Shown here one piece after another: positions 1-9,238 of a stretch of DNA of 64,000 nt. Position numbers and translations under genes: made by a program. Below the pieces are notes generated by a model, which made no database searches, was not told where the DNA came from, and was given only the letters and a program-made list of their open reading frames with translations. The first letter of the stretch is position 1; the number at the start of each line of letters is the position of its first letter. Source of the stretch: Pelagibacterium flavum (lineage in GTDB: Bacteria; Pseudomonadota; Alphaproteobacteria; Rhizobiales; Devosiaceae); NCBI RefSeq assembly GCF_025854335.1, contig NZ_CP107716.1, forward strand, positions 1,419,001-1,483,000. Direction: 5' to 3'.

Positions 1-924
1 CTGCCGCGCGTCGCCAAGTCGGGCGAGCCAGCGCCTTTTCTCACTCCCGAAACCCGCGCCGATCTCGCCAAGGCCATCCGCCTGGTCAATGCCGAAATCC
101 CCCTGCTCATCGCTGGGGAAACCGGTGCCGGCAAGGAAGTCTTCGCCCGCTACCTGCATGGCCTCACCCAGCGCGCCGGCAAGCCCTTTGTCGCCATCAA
201 CTGTGCTGCACTGCCCGAGAGCCTGATCGAATCCGAACTCTTCGGCTACCAGCCCGGCGCCTTCACCGGCGCCCGCAAGCAGGGCGCCATTGGCCTGGTG
301 CAACAAGCCGAGGGCGGCATTCTCTTCCTCGATGAAATCGGCGACATGCCGCTCTTGCTGCAGTCGCGCCTCCTGCGCGTCTTGCAGGACAAGGAAGTCG
401 TGCCACTGGGCGGCGGCACCGCGCAGAAGGCTGATTTCGTGCCCGTTTGCGCCACCAATCGCGATCTCAAGGCCATGGTCGAGGCAGGCACCTTCCGCGC
501 CGATCTCTACTACCGCATCGCCCAGTTCACCATCCGCCTGCCGGCCCTGTGTGATTTCCCCGATCGCGCCACTGTCGTCTCGAGCCTCTGGTCCCAGCTC
601 GCGACGGGCCATCCGCCGCTGCCCGCCCCGGTGCTTGCCCGCCTCGCCGCCCAGCCATGGCCAGGCAATTTCCGCGAACTGACCGGGACGCTGCGCGCCC
701 TATCAGCGCTGTGTGAACCAGAACAGCCCATCACTTTGGCCGATCTACCCCAGTTCACCGAACAGGTCACCGCGGCACCTCTGCTGTTCCAGAACGATTT
801 GGGCAGTCTCACCGAAGCCGCAATGCGTCGCGCGGTGGACCAGAATAACGGCAATCTTTCCGCCGCTGCGCGCGCTCTCGGCATCGACCGCTCGACCCTC
901 TACCGACGGCTGGTCTGGAAATAG
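1..924 (+). CDS. Sigma-54-dependent transcriptional activator (AcoR-like), 5' truncated by window edge
   Basis: The reading frame is open from base 1 to a TAG stop and gives the last 307 residues. It shows an AAA+ sigma-54 interaction domain: Walker A GETGAGKE (visible residues 39-46), the sigma-54 contact loop GAFTGA (86-91) and Walker B GGILFLDEIGD (105-115). A Fis-type helix-turn-helix ends the protein (ALGIDRSTLYRRL). Such proteins hydrolyse ATP to open sigma-54 promoters. The sensor domain lies outside the window, so the inducer is unknown. The AAA+ module reads directly into the HTH as in AcoR-type activators, but AcoR itself is only a guess. Family call is firm. Confidence 0.93.
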   Translation: MPRVAKSGEPAPFLTPETRADLAKAIRLVNAEIPLLIAGETGAGKEVFARYLHGLTQRAGKPFVAINCAALPESLIESELFGYQPGAFTGARKQGAIGLVQQAEGGILFLDEIGDMPLLLQSRLLRVLQDKEVVPLGGGTAQKADFVPVCATNRDLKAMVEAGTFRADLYYRIAQFTIRLPALCDFPDRATVVSSLWSQLATGHPPLPAPVLARLAAQPWPGNFRELTGTLRALSALCEPEQPITLADLPQFTEQVTAAPLLFQNDLGSLTEAAMRRAVDQNNGNLSAAARALGIDRSTLYRRLVWK

Positions 925-1379
925 TTGGAAGAGGCTGATTGAACAGCTGCGTTGGCTCGTGGCTTTGCCAGTATGGGCGCCGCAGTAGACCCGTATTGGC
1001 TTTCATTTGACACTCATGAGTGACAACGCGAGGGCCAGCGAATGGCAGTTAATCCACTAGGTCGGCCCGAAAGCCGACAGGCTACAAACGGCCCCGAAAG
1101 CGCCGATAGTTCTGTGCCCTGAGCTCAGCGACTTTGGAGAGGTCGTCATTGATGGCGCATATGGGTGGTTTTTACGGCGCTGAACCGAAATTGGTGCCCA
1201 AGGCCCGGCGCGGCTGTCACAAAATCACCGTCGCTCAAGACTGCGCAACACAGCAAGTACCTCAAGAACACTACTCCGCCCCCCGGCAAAAGTAATGTCA
1301 CCGGCATCATCCCCCCATTTTGCAGGATCTTGTAGAGGTCCCTGCAATCGCTCTGCATCGGCCCACGGCCTGTCACCCA
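925..1379. other. Intergenic region with no recognisable gene
   Basis: About 450 bases between the sigma-54 activator stop and the first recognisable codons of the broken beta-CASP gene. I see no convincing open frame on either strand. It holds one degenerate copy of the dispersed repeat (1038-1095). The N-terminal half expected for the beta-CASP protein is not present here in any frame, so this DNA probably came in with an older rearrangement. Confidence 0.5.
1038..1095 (+). repeat. Dispersed intergenic repeat, copy A (degenerate)
   Basis: A shortened, diverged copy of the ~72-bp repeat seen at 16636, 25833, 27218 and 36405. It keeps the left part (GCGAATGGCAG), a GTCGG core and the right end (CCGACAGGC followed by ACGGCCCC), but lacks about 15 bases in the middle. 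It lies wholly between genes. Confidence 0.5.
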
Positions 1380-1436
1380 GTGCTCGATCTGTGCGAAAGT
1401 ACCTATGGAGCAACTGAAAGAGAGGACACTTCCCTA

Positions 1437-2282
1437 GGGTCCATACCCAATCAGTTTGTTGAATAGACGCTGCAAATCAGATTCTCTGGCTTTAGATGAG
1501 TTCGGAGGTATCGATGAGCAGACTATTTTGGTTGAGTGATGCAGCTTGGGCGGCCATTGAGCCACATCTCCCCAAGAACCAGCCTGGAGCACGTCGAGTG
1601 GATGACCGGCGGGTAATTTCGGGGATCGTTCATATGCTCAAGTGCGGCGGACGCTGGGCTGATTGCCCTGCCGAGTATGGCCCCTCGACAACAGTCTACA
1701 ATCGCTGGAACCGCTGGAGTCGCCGCGGCGTATGGGCACGCATTCTCGCGGCTCTGACCGAACAAGGCTGGATTGCGGAAACCGCCCAGATCGACAGCAG
1801 CTATATCAAAGCCCATCGCTGTGCAGGCGGGGGAAAAGGGGGGCGCGAACCAATGCCATTGGCATCTCGCGTGGTGGCCGGACCACCAAGATCCATGCGC
1901 TCGTCGACGTTATCGGCAGACCGATCCGCCTCATCCTGACGCCCGGCAATGCCTCGGACATGAAGGGGGCCGATCTGCTCATCGCCCACACGATGGGCAT
2001 GAAGAGAGTTATTGCTGACCGCGGCTATGATGCCAACCGCCTTCGTTCCACTCTGCGCAACCAGAAGACAATCCCGGTCATCCCTGGCCGCAAGAACCGG
2101 AAGCGCAAAATCAAATACGACGAGAAACGCTACAAAGACCGCTGGCGTGTCGAGGCCATGTTCTGCCGGCTCAAGGATTTCCGCCGCGTTGCCACCCGAT
2201 ACGACAAGCTTGCCCGAAACTATCTATCTGCCGTCATGCTCGCAGCGGCAGTCGCATACTGGCTATGAACGAGTCTCGACCC
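1437..2282 (+). mobile_element. IS5-family (IS427 group) insertion sequence, 846 bp
   Basis: Imperfect terminal inverted repeats begin GGGTC at each end: left GGGTCCATACCCAATC, and right read inward GGGTCGAGACTCGTTC, 11 of 16 matching. The element is flanked by a TA target duplication (1435-1436 and 2283-2284), as expected for the IS427 group. It carries one transposase gene read through a -1 frameshift. Insertion split the beta-CASP gene, and the outer frame is restored by exact excision, so the insertion looks recent. Confidence 0.88.
1514..2268 (+). CDS. IS5-family transposase (orfA/orfB, -1 programmed frameshift)
   Basis: DDE transposase in two overlapping frames. The first starts at ATG 1514 behind a GGAGG ribosome site and reads to about 1845; the second continues to TGA at 2268. 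The join is a run of four A and six G at about 1833-1842, a classic -1 slippery site in this IS group. Acidic residues are visible in IDSSYIKAH (first frame), IADRGYD and RWRVEAMFCRLK (second frame). Without frameshifting only the inactive N-terminal product is made. A second IS of the same architecture lies at 13564-14414 but is clearly divergent in sequence. Confidence 0.88.
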
Positions 2283-3394
2283 TAAAAGCACGGCGCGCAA
2301 GTCTTAAAAGCGAGGTCGAGAACGCGATAGTTCGGGGCGGCGCGCTGCTGATCCCTTCATTTGCTGTCGAGCGGACACAGGAAGTTCTCGTTGATCTGGT
2401 TTGGCTCTCCCAAGGGCCGGTTCAGCCTTTCCCCATCATCATCGACTCTCCTCTGGCGACGAAAGCCACCGAGGTGTTCAGAAAGCATGCCAACGAACTG
2501 GAGAATGGCGGCGCACTGCTCGATGCGCTGGACTCGCCATTTGTCACGTTCACTGAAACTGTCGAGCAGAGCAAGGACTTGGACAAGCGAACTAGATTTC
2601 ATGCCGTGATTTCGGCAAGCGGTATGTGCGACGCCGGTCGCATCAGGCACCGGCTCAAGAACTGGTTGTGGCAATCTCATGCTACGGTTTTGATGGTGGG
2701 GTTCCAGGCGGCGGGCAGTCTTGGACGGGTGCTGCTTGACGGTGCGAAGGCGGTTAGAATTCATGGAGAGGAAATCGCCGTCGCTGCCACCATCCGCTAC
2801 CTCGATATCTATTCCGGGCATGCAGATGCACCGGAATTGGCAGCCTGGGTATCGGAACGGCTGCCGGTCCGGAGCGGATTATTCTTGGTGCACGGGGAGC
2901 CTCCAGCACTAGTTGCCTTGCGCGAACGCTTGGCACCGTTGATCCCATTTGAAAAAATTGTGGCGCCCCTGCTGGATCAGTCGTTTGAATTGGCCCCTGG
3001 CGGCGCTATTGTTCGTGAAGCTGGTTCACGCAGGACAACGGCACGGAATGCAATAGGCAGGCCAGACAGCAGCAACGAACATGCCGAGTTGTTGCTCGAC
3101 ATAAGCGACGCCCTTGAATCCGTTGCCGACGAGAGGGGCCGCGCCGCCATCATTCGCAAGCTGAAGAAGGCATTGAGAGAGAGCGCGCGCGCGGTAGGAC
3201 GCATCCCCATTAAAGGCAGCCGGTGGGTCTATGCCATTCCCCTAAACATAGATACTGTGGTCAAAAGCTTGGAGATATCGCCACTAAGCACGCAATGAGC
3301 ACCAGAACTCGCCGATCAAATAGCCGACCGTGAATAGAAAAATGCGAACTCGCTCGAGTGACCGCGACCAATATTGAAGAAGAGGAGAGCACCC

Positions 3395-3829
3395 TTGTAC
3401 AAACATATTCTCATTGCGACCGACGGATCTGAAATGGCAACTCACGGACTGAACCATGGCCTGAAACTTGCCGCATCGGTTGGTGCTCAAGTGACCATCG
3501 TTTCAGTCACGGATATTTGGGCATCCGGGGCTCTTGCTGAGGCAGGCGCTAGCACAATTGCGAGCTATGAAGAAGCCATGCACCAAAGCATCAAAGACAT
3601 TCTGAGCGAAGCCGCCGGGAGGGCGGAGGTGGAAGGTGTGCAGCATGAGACCGTTCATATTCCTAACCGCTATGCCGCAGATGCTATCGTTGAAACCGCT
3701 CAAAAGATGGGTGCCGATCTCATCGTGATGGCATCTCACGGGCGTCGGGGGTTGCGCAAGATGCTTTTGGGCAGCCAAACCAACGAAGTTTTGACCACAA
3801 GCACTATCCCGGTTCTTGTTGTGCGGTGA
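3395..3829 (+). CDS. Universal stress protein, UspA family
   Basis: A single Usp domain of 144 residues, the usual length. It begins YKHILIATDGSE and carries the nucleotide-binding segment MASHGRRGLRKMLLGS and the closing strand IPVLVVR. I chose TTG 3395 because GAAGAGGAGAG lies just before it; TTG 3374 in the same frame would add seven lysine/arginine-rich residues and has no better site. Usp proteins bind ATP or act as stress dimers in the cytoplasm. Its place behind the broken beta-CASP gene and ahead of respiratory and CBS genes resembles oxygen-limitation stress clusters. Regulation is not visible. Confidence 0.92.
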   Translation: MYKHILIATDGSEMATHGLNHGLKLAASVGAQVTIVSVTDIWASGALAEAGASTIASYEEAMHQSIKDILSEAAGRAEVEGVQHETVHIPNRYAADAIVETAQKMGADLIVMASHGRRGLRKMLLGSQTNEVLTTSTIPVLVVR

Positions 3830-3980
3830 TCGAGCTGAAGCTGCATAAAGTGGCGTGAAATAGTCGACGGACTCGTTGGTAGCGGCGGGTTTCATAGCGA
3901 GGCTGCTGAATTGGCTCCCCTTTGGCGATCAGGTGCCTACCTGCAGTGGGGACCCACGCCAGCAGTTTTCGAGCCGACCC

Positions 3981-5039
3981 CTAGCGGGGCCGCGCTCCTA
4001 TTTCAACCTCCGCTCCTGATGCTGCAGACAGATCCACGATGCTGTCATAGAGCAGTTGCAGGGCGTAGTGGGGATTGTGCGCATAGGCGCCTGGGTCGCC
4101 GGTGACGAATGCAAAATTGTAGCTGGCGCGCAAAAGGCGCGGCGTCCAGGCCGTATAAGGTGATCCGGCGCCTTCCTCTCCTTCGGCCAACATGAAATAG
4201 GGATAGCGCTCCACATAGGCGATTTGCTCTCCCGAGACCTCGATCGAATAGTGCTCAATGGCGTCGAGAAGCATGGTTTTCAATCCGTCGATTTCCGTGT
4301 GGATGCCGGTGGCGGTGTCGCCGTCGCCATCGAAATCGGGTTCGGATGTGCGAATAGCCCTCGGAGACTCGGTGCCGTGACAGCGCGCACAGGTTTCGGT
4401 CTGGACTTCGAGCGTGTGCGGATCATGGCAGTCGGTACAGGTGGAAAACCGGGCGACATGCTGGAACCGGGTCATATAGCTCTTGCCCGGATACTGATAG
4501 CCGCCGCCAACCTGACTGCCGAAGAGAGTGGCGGCGGCGACCGCGTAGTGGGGATTGATAAAGCCCAAGCCGGGATCAACAGTATCGTCCTCGATGCCGC
4601 CTGTGGCCGCTGCGACCGCGCCACCAGATTGCCGCCCCTGATGACAGCTCAGGCATGTAGCCGAGGAGCCGGGATGATCGATATTCATCCCTGATGGAAA
4701 TTCCACCCTCTCGATTGCTGCTGCGCCGTCGTTGTGACAGGTGGCGCAATCAACCACACCTCCTGGGGCAATCAAACCTTCAATGCTTCCAGCGACACTC
4801 CCGTCGAACCCGTGGTAGTCCCGGAACCCTTCGCCGGAGTGACACATGGCGCAAGTTCCCGGAATCGCCTGCTCCCCCTCCCAGTGACGGAACGAGGGGG
4901 ACTGTGCATCGGCGTGTCCTGAGCTGAGCCATTGCTGGACAATACTCACAGTCGGTTCGCTTTGCTGAGCCCACGCCGCGTTGGGAAATGCTCCGAGAAT
5001 GGCAAGCACCGTTCCCGTCCTGAGAATAAGAGCAAACAT
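3981..5039 (-). CDS. Periplasmic pentaheme cytochrome c
   Basis: The protein has about 352 residues with a signal peptide (MFALILRTGTVLAILGAFPN, cleavage near AWA-QQ) and five CXXCH haem sites: CAMCH, CATCH, CLSCH, CTDCH and CARCH. The last third has no haem motif. Start ATG 5039 is chosen because the signal peptide begins there and GAAAGGGA precedes it; the frame is open further upstream but has no signal there. Multihaem cytochromes carry electrons in the periplasm. It is divergent from the nqr operon across a region with an FNR-like box, suggesting joint low-oxygen control. Not a recognised NrfA or TorC; the electron acceptor is unknown. Confidence 0.88.
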   Translation of the reverse strand: MFALILRTGTVLAILGAFPNAAWAQQSEPTVSIVQQWLSSGHADAQSPSFRHWEGEQAIPGTCAMCHSGEGFRDYHGFDGSVAGSIEGLIAPGGVVDCATCHNDGAAAIERVEFPSGMNIDHPGSSATCLSCHQGRQSGGAVAAATGGIEDDTVDPGLGFINPHYAVAAATLFGSQVGGGYQYPGKSYMTRFQHVARFSTCTDCHDPHTLEVQTETCARCHGTESPRAIRTSEPDFDGDGDTATGIHTEIDGLKTMLLDAIEHYSIEVSGEQIAYVERYPYFMLAEGEEGAGSPYTAWTPRLLRASYNFAFVTGDPGAYAHNPHYALQLLYDSIVDLSAASGAEVEIGARPR

Positions 5040-5091
5040 TGCTATCCCTTTCGGTTTGCGCCAAACATGCCCAAATGCTAGGCCTTTGGGA

Positions 5092-5105
5092 TTGATCGAG
5101 GTCAA
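5092..5105. promoter_or_regulatory. FNR/FixK-type operator between cytochrome c and nqr operon
   Basis: TTGAT-CGAG-GTCAA differs from the FNR/FixK consensus TTGAT-N4-ATCAA at one base. It lies 53 bases upstream of the cytochrome start and 52 bases upstream of nqrA, so one regulator could act on both directions. Seen directly; function is inferred from the match and position. Confidence 0.6.
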
Positions 5106-5156
5106 GGTCGCCTGTCCCTGAACGTGCATGGTGGCGTTTGCAACCGGTGAGGTCAA

Positions 5157-6404
5157 ATGAGAATTGCTTTGCGGCGGGGCCTGACCGTGCCCCTCAAGGG
5201 TACGCCCGAACCTAAGGTCGACCGGGCCGTGGAGGTTACGCGCGTTGGGCTCCTCGGCCATGATCTCGGCGGGATCAGGGCCGAAATGCTCGTCGAGCCC
5301 TCAGAGCGGGTCAGTATCGGTACGCCGCTCTTCAGGGCCCGCAACAACCCCCGTCTCGTTTTCTGTTCTCCGGTTTCAGGCGAGATCGAGCGCGTCGAGT
5401 TCGGTGCGCGTCGCAGGCTCAGTGAGGTCAGCATCCTCAATGACGGCGAAGACCGGCGCATGGAGTTCGATGCGGCAATTGCATCCACCCAAAAAGGTTT
5501 GCGCGAGTTGTTGTTAGCGTGCGGCCAATGGCCGGCGCTGCGAGCACGGCCCTTTGATCGGATCGCCGATCCTGACGGCGAGGCCCAGGCCATCTTCGTG
5601 ACCGCAATCGATACGGCACCCCATGCGCCCGATCCCCGCGCCATCATCGATGAACGGCGCGAAGACTTCTCGCGGGGTCTTGCAGCTCTCGCGCTTTTGA
5701 CGGCGGGGCCGATCTTTCTCTGCCAGGCTGATGGCCTTGCGCTGGGTGAAGACAGCAAGCAATTGCAGATTGCCCGGTTTTCCGGTCCCCATCCGGCTGG
5801 TCTGGTGGGGACCCACATTGCTCAACTTTTCCGGCCGCGAGAGGGGCAGAAGGTTTGGCATATCGGATATCAAGACGTCATTGCCATTGGTCACCTTCTT
5901 GCGACCGGCAGAATTGATCCCTTTCGGGTCATTGCCCTGTCCGGCCCGGGACTGCGCAATCCGCGGCTCGCACAGGTCCCGCTGGGCGCTGACCTGCATG
6001 CCCTGACGCGGGCAGATCTGACCCCGGGGTCGAAAACGATCCTTTCCGGCTCGCTGATTGCGGGTCGCGAGAGCGCCTTTCTTGGACGTTACGATCGACA
6101 GGTAACCATCATCGAGCGCCGTCAGCCGGCGCGATCTCACTGGCTGGTCGAAGCGCTGCGCAAGGCGCAAAAGCCGGCGCCCTTCATCCCCACACAAGCA
6201 CTTGAGCAAAGCCTTGGATCCAATGTTCCGGTGGTGCCTTTGCTGCGGGCCCTTTCAATCACCGATGTGGAAGCGGCGGAAAGGCTTGGCTGCGCCTGGC
6301 TTGCCGAAGAGGATATGGCACTGGCGACCTATCTGACGGGCGGGCAGACCGACTTTGGCCAAAGGCTGAGGATGGTGCTGGACAGTCTGGAGGCGGGGGC
6401 ATGA
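5157..6404 (+). CDS. nqrA: Na(+)-translocating NADH:quinone reductase subunit A
   Basis: The 415-residue protein matches NqrA, the peripheral cytoplasmic-side subunit of the sodium pump that oxidises NADH and reduces ubiquinone. It opens with the typical segment RRGLTVPLKGTPEPKV and contains PRLVFCSPVSGEI and the central motif FSGPHPAGLVGTHI. It is a little shorter than usual (~447). It begins the operon nqrABCDEF-apbE-nqrM, with coding overlaps or tiny gaps throughout. ATG 5157 follows GGTGAGG. It overlaps nqrB by four bases. An FNR-like site lies about 50 bases upstream. Confidence 0.95.
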   Translation: MRIALRRGLTVPLKGTPEPKVDRAVEVTRVGLLGHDLGGIRAEMLVEPSERVSIGTPLFRARNNPRLVFCSPVSGEIERVEFGARRRLSEVSILNDGEDRRMEFDAAIASTQKGLRELLLACGQWPALRARPFDRIADPDGEAQAIFVTAIDTAPHAPDPRAIIDERREDFSRGLAALALLTAGPIFLCQADGLALGEDSKQLQIARFSGPHPAGLVGTHIAQLFRPREGQKVWHIGYQDVIAIGHLLATGRIDPFRVIALSGPGLRNPRLAQVPLGADLHALTRADLTPGSKTILSGSLIAGRESAFLGRYDRQVTIIERRQPARSHWLVEALRKAQKPAPFIPTQALEQSLGSNVPVVPLLRALSITDVEAAERLGCAWLAEEDMALATYLTGGQTDFGQRLRMVLDSLEAGA

Positions 6405-7186
6405 GAGCCGGCGTATGGCACCGGGACACGATTTCCTGGATGATCGCGGCGGCGGCGCTTCCTGCTGCTGCGGCAGCGATCGGTGCATTCGGCCCGGTTG
6501 CTCTCTGGCACATGGTCCTGACACTGATCGTCGTGATTGCCTGGCAACTGGTCTTTCTGTGGGCTCGCGCACAACCGGTCTCTCCGATCGCACTTGTCAC
6601 TGCAATTGCCGTGGGCATCCTGGCTCCGGGCGATTTCGCCCCCTGGCAGATTGTGCTCGCGGCGAGTTTCGGCACGGTCATCGGCGAACAGGTGTTTGGT
6701 GGATGGGGGCGAAACATCGTCAATTCCGCCGTGGCAACGCTTGCCTTTCTTTTTTTCGCTTTCCCGCAAACAGATATCGACGCCGGAGGGCTGCTCCTCG
6801 CTTTTGCCGTCCTTCCGGGGGCACTCTTGCTGATGGCGACTGGCATCCTCTCCTGGCAAATCGTCATATCGTCGATCATCGGGTCGGTTCTTGTTTCGGT
6901 CGTCCTCGGACACGATCCGTTGCTCATCTTCACCCAGGGCAGCCTGATGTTCGGCCTGGTGTTTCTGGTCGGAGATCCTGTGGCGTCTTCGGCAACCCGG
7001 ATCGGTCGCTGGGCCTATGGATTTGGCGCCGGTGCTCTTCTGGCGCTTTTTGGCTGGCGGGACACGGGCTTTGATGGTCCGCAAGCCATAATCTTTGCGA
7101 CGCTTGTCGTTTCCCTGTTTGCTCCCCTTATCGATGCTGCAGTCATCGCGGCAATAAAACGGTCATGGAGGCCCCGCAATGGCTGA
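6401..7186 (+). CDS. nqrB: Na(+)-NQR subunit B, short form lacking the FMN-attachment segment
   Basis: A polytopic membrane protein of 261 residues; normal NqrB has about 410. The conserved core is present: FGGWGRNIVNSAVATLAFLF (equivalent of the GGTGRN…NPA segment), FLVGDPVASSATRIGRWAYG and the C-terminal FAPLIDAAV. The stretch between FFAFP and the GILSW helix, where NqrB carries the SGAT motif whose threonine binds FMN, is missing, and so is much of the N-terminal region. The frame is clean and overlaps both neighbours by a few bases, so this is not a sequencing break. It probably still forms the membrane core, but without covalent FMN. Confidence 0.88.
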   Translation: MRAGVWHRDTISWMIAAAALPAAAAAIGAFGPVALWHMVLTLIVVIAWQLVFLWARAQPVSPIALVTAIAVGILAPGDFAPWQIVLAASFGTVIGEQVFGGWGRNIVNSAVATLAFLFFAFPQTDIDAGGLLLAFAVLPGALLLMATGILSWQIVISSIIGSVLVSVVLGHDPLLIFTQGSLMFGLVFLVGDPVASSATRIGRWAYGFGAGALLALFGWRDTGFDGPQAIIFATLVVSLFAPLIDAAVIAAIKRSWRPRNG

Positions 7187-7985
7187 CCTCAACCCGGTGG
7201 CGCGCTGGCGCAATCTGCTTGCCCTGCCCAATGAGAGCCGCACCAAAACCCTTGCTGTCGCTTTTGCCGTTTCTACGGTTTGCGCGGTTGTCGTCTCGGG
7301 CGCGGCGGTGATCCTTGGACCAATCCAGCAGGCCAACCTTGCCGCCGAACAGGCTGCGCGGATGGAGGAAATGCTGGCCTCGATGCCCGAAATGGCGGCG
7401 CTGATCGAAGAGGCGGGCGGTGACAGTCTCGAGAAGATCGTGGTCGACCTGCGCACCGGCCAAATTGCAGAAGATGTTGACCCCGAGACTTCTGATGCCG
7501 CGGCAGCGCGCGACGATCCGGAAACCTCAACGGTTCTTTCCGCTGAGGAGGACATCGCCGGAATCGGTCGCCGCCCCGATCTGGTGCCCATTCACGTCCT
7601 GCGTGAGGCAGGGCAATTGCGTCTGGTTATCTTGCCCATCTCCGGCGCCGGCTATCAGTCGGTCATAAGGGCCAATCTTGCTCTTGAGGGCGATCTCAAC
7701 ACCGTCGCCGCTTTCTCGGTGACCGAGCAGGGGGAGACGCCCGGGCTCGGGGCACGGATCGAGGAGCCCGCCTGGCAGTCGCTCTGGCCAGGCAAGCATC
7801 TTGTCGGGCCGGAGGGTGACATTCGGCTCGATGTCGTGCGCGGTCGGGCGACGACCGAATTCGAGATCGACGGGATAACCGGGGCGACGCGAACCGGAAA
7901 CGGTATCACCAATGCCGTGCACTTCTGGCTGGGGCCGAACGGGTTCGGTCCGGTGCTCGACAACCTTGCGCGCGGAGAGCTTTGA
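7179..7985 (+). CDS. nqrC: Na(+)-NQR subunit C
   Basis: A 268-residue protein with one N-terminal membrane helix (about residues 25-48) and a periplasmic FMN-binding domain. The flavinylation motif GITGATRTGNG is present near the C terminus, so the threonine that receives FMN through a phosphoester bond is intact, in contrast to the nqrB next to it. The motif ETPGLGARIEEP is also typical. It overlaps nqrB by eight bases, and the ATG at 7179 follows a purine-rich GGAGG. The apbE product downstream is the likely flavin transferase. Confidence 0.94.
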   Translation: MADLNPVARWRNLLALPNESRTKTLAVAFAVSTVCAVVVSGAAVILGPIQQANLAAEQAARMEEMLASMPEMAALIEEAGGDSLEKIVVDLRTGQIAEDVDPETSDAAAARDDPETSTVLSAEEDIAGIGRRPDLVPIHVLREAGQLRLVILPISGAGYQSVIRANLALEGDLNTVAAFSVTEQGETPGLGARIEEPAWQSLWPGKHLVGPEGDIRLDVVRGRATTEFEIDGITGATRTGNGITNAVHFWLGPNGFGPVLDNLARGEL

Positions 7986-7988
7986 GCG

Positions 7989-8645
7989 ATGAACGCGCTG
8001 CGTACCCTTTACGGTCCCATCATCGACAACAATCCTGTCACGCTGCAGATCCTTGGAATCTGTTCGGCCCTCGCAGTGACAACGTCGATGTCGACAGCGG
8101 CGATCATGTGCCTTGCGCTGACCGCCGTTCTGATCACAGGTAGCGCGATTATTTCGCTGATCAGGCGGCACATTCCCACCTCGATCCGGCTGATCGTCCA
8201 GATTACCATCATCGCCTCACTGGTGATCGTAGCCGATCAGATCATTGAAGCCTTCGCCTTCGAAATGAGCCAGCGCCTTTCGATCTTTGTGGGACTGATC
8301 GTCACCAACTGCCTGGTGCTTGGCCGGGCCGAGGCGTTTGCCATGCACAATCCGCCCGCGCCCTCGATGCTCGACGCACTGGGAAATGGGCTGGGCTATT
8401 CGCTGGTGCTGCTGATCGTGGGATTTTTTCGCGAACTGTTTGGCGCCGGCACGCTATTCGGCCAGACGGTTTTTCTTACCATCTATGACGGGGGTTGGTT
8501 TGTTCCGCTCAATCTGATGCTGCTTGCGCCCAGCGCATTTTTCGTCCTCGGCCTGCTGATTTGGGCCATTCGCTCGGTCCGCACTGCCCAAGTGGAGCCG
8601 GTTGACTTCGATCTTGAACCGGGAACCAAGGAGAGAGCGAAGTGA
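7989..8645 (+). CDS. nqrD: Na(+)-NQR subunit D
   Basis: A six-helix membrane subunit of 218 residues. Opening [21 protein letters not shown] is close to the family pattern. The two cysteines thought to share an intramembrane iron-sulphur centre with NqrE are visible in LGICSAL and [11 protein letters not shown] polar tail follows the last helix. It starts three bases after nqrC and overlaps nqrE by four bases. Confidence 0.95.
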   Translation: MNALRTLYGPIIDNNPVTLQILGICSALAVTTSMSTAAIMCLALTAVLITGSAIISLIRRHIPTSIRLIVQITIIASLVIVADQIIEAFAFEMSQRLSIFVGLIVTNCLVLGRAEAFAMHNPPAPSMLDALGNGLGYSLVLLIVGFFRELFGAGTLFGQTVFLTIYDGGWFVPLNLMLLAPSAFFVLGLLIWAIRSVRTAQVEPVDFDLEPGTKERAK

Positions 8646-9238
8646 TCGACCTCTTCCTGCGATCGGTCTTTGCGGAAAACCTCGCGCTGAGCTTCTTTCT
8701 GGGCATCTGCACGTTTCTTGCCGTCTCCAAACGCCTCGAAACGGCTGTCGGTTTGGGAATTGCCCTGACTGTGGTCCAGACGATCACCGTGCCCCTCAAC
8801 TTCCTTATCTTTTCCTATCTGCTTCAACCCGACACCTGGGTGGCTCTGGGCCTGGGCAGCTTTGATCTCACATTCCTCAACCTGATTGCCTTCATTGGCG
8901 TCATTGCCGCGATGGTGCAAATCCTCGAGCTGGTTCTCGACCGGTTCGTCCCAGCGCTCTATCGCGCCCTCGGGATTTACCTGCCGCTGATTACAGTCAA
9001 CTGCGCCATCCTCGGGGGATCGCTGTTCATGGTGGAACGGGGATATGATTTCGGCGAAAGTGTCGTGTTCGGCTTTGGCAGTGGGGTCGGTTGGGCGCTG
9101 GCCATCATGGCTCTTGCCGCGCTGCGAGAGCGGCTCAATTATGCCGACATCCCCGATGGTCTGCGCGGTCTCGGTATGGCTTTCATTGTTACGGGCCTGC
9201 TCTCGATGGGGTTTACGGCGTTCGCGGGGATAGGCTGA
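8642..9238 (+). CDS. nqrE: Na(+)-NQR subunit E
   Basis: A 198-residue six-helix membrane protein, the partner of NqrD in inverted topology. It starts [20 protein letters not shown] and has cysteines in [11 protein letters not shown] and [11 protein letters not shown] that can complete the NqrD/NqrE iron-sulphur site. It ends in [12 protein letters not shown]. Its TGA overlaps the nqrF ATG (ATGA), indicating translational coupling. Confidence 0.95.
   Translation: MIDLFLRSVFAENLALSFFLGICTFLAVSKRLETAVGLGIALTVVQTITVPLNFLIFSYLLQPDTWVALGLGSFDLTFLNLIAFIGVIAAMVQILELVLDRFVPALYRALGIYLPLITVNCAILGGSLFMVERGYDFGESVVFGFGSGVGWALAIMALAALRERLNYADIPDGLRGLGMAFIVTGLLSMGFTAFAGIG

Larger units (their letters stand above)
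1380..3298 (+). pseudogene. Beta-CASP metallo-beta-lactamase (RNA-processing exonuclease-like), broken
   Basis: The 3' part (2285-3298) encodes the beta-CASP and C-terminal metallo-beta-lactamase portions of a CPSF/YSH1-like RNase: PSFAVERTQE, the SGMCDAGR motif and YSGHAD are clear. A short 5' piece (1380-1436) encodes the family motif CESTYG. Removing the IS at 1437-2282 with one TA target copy joins the pieces in one frame (…EDTSLKARRAS…), so the insertion alone splits this part. Upstream of CESTYG the frame soon meets a stop and the N-terminal lactamase domain with its HxHxDH zinc site is absent, so the gene is dead or N-truncated regardless of the IS. Relatives often sit in low-oxygen stress clusters with usp and CBS genes, as here. 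Confidence 0.85.
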
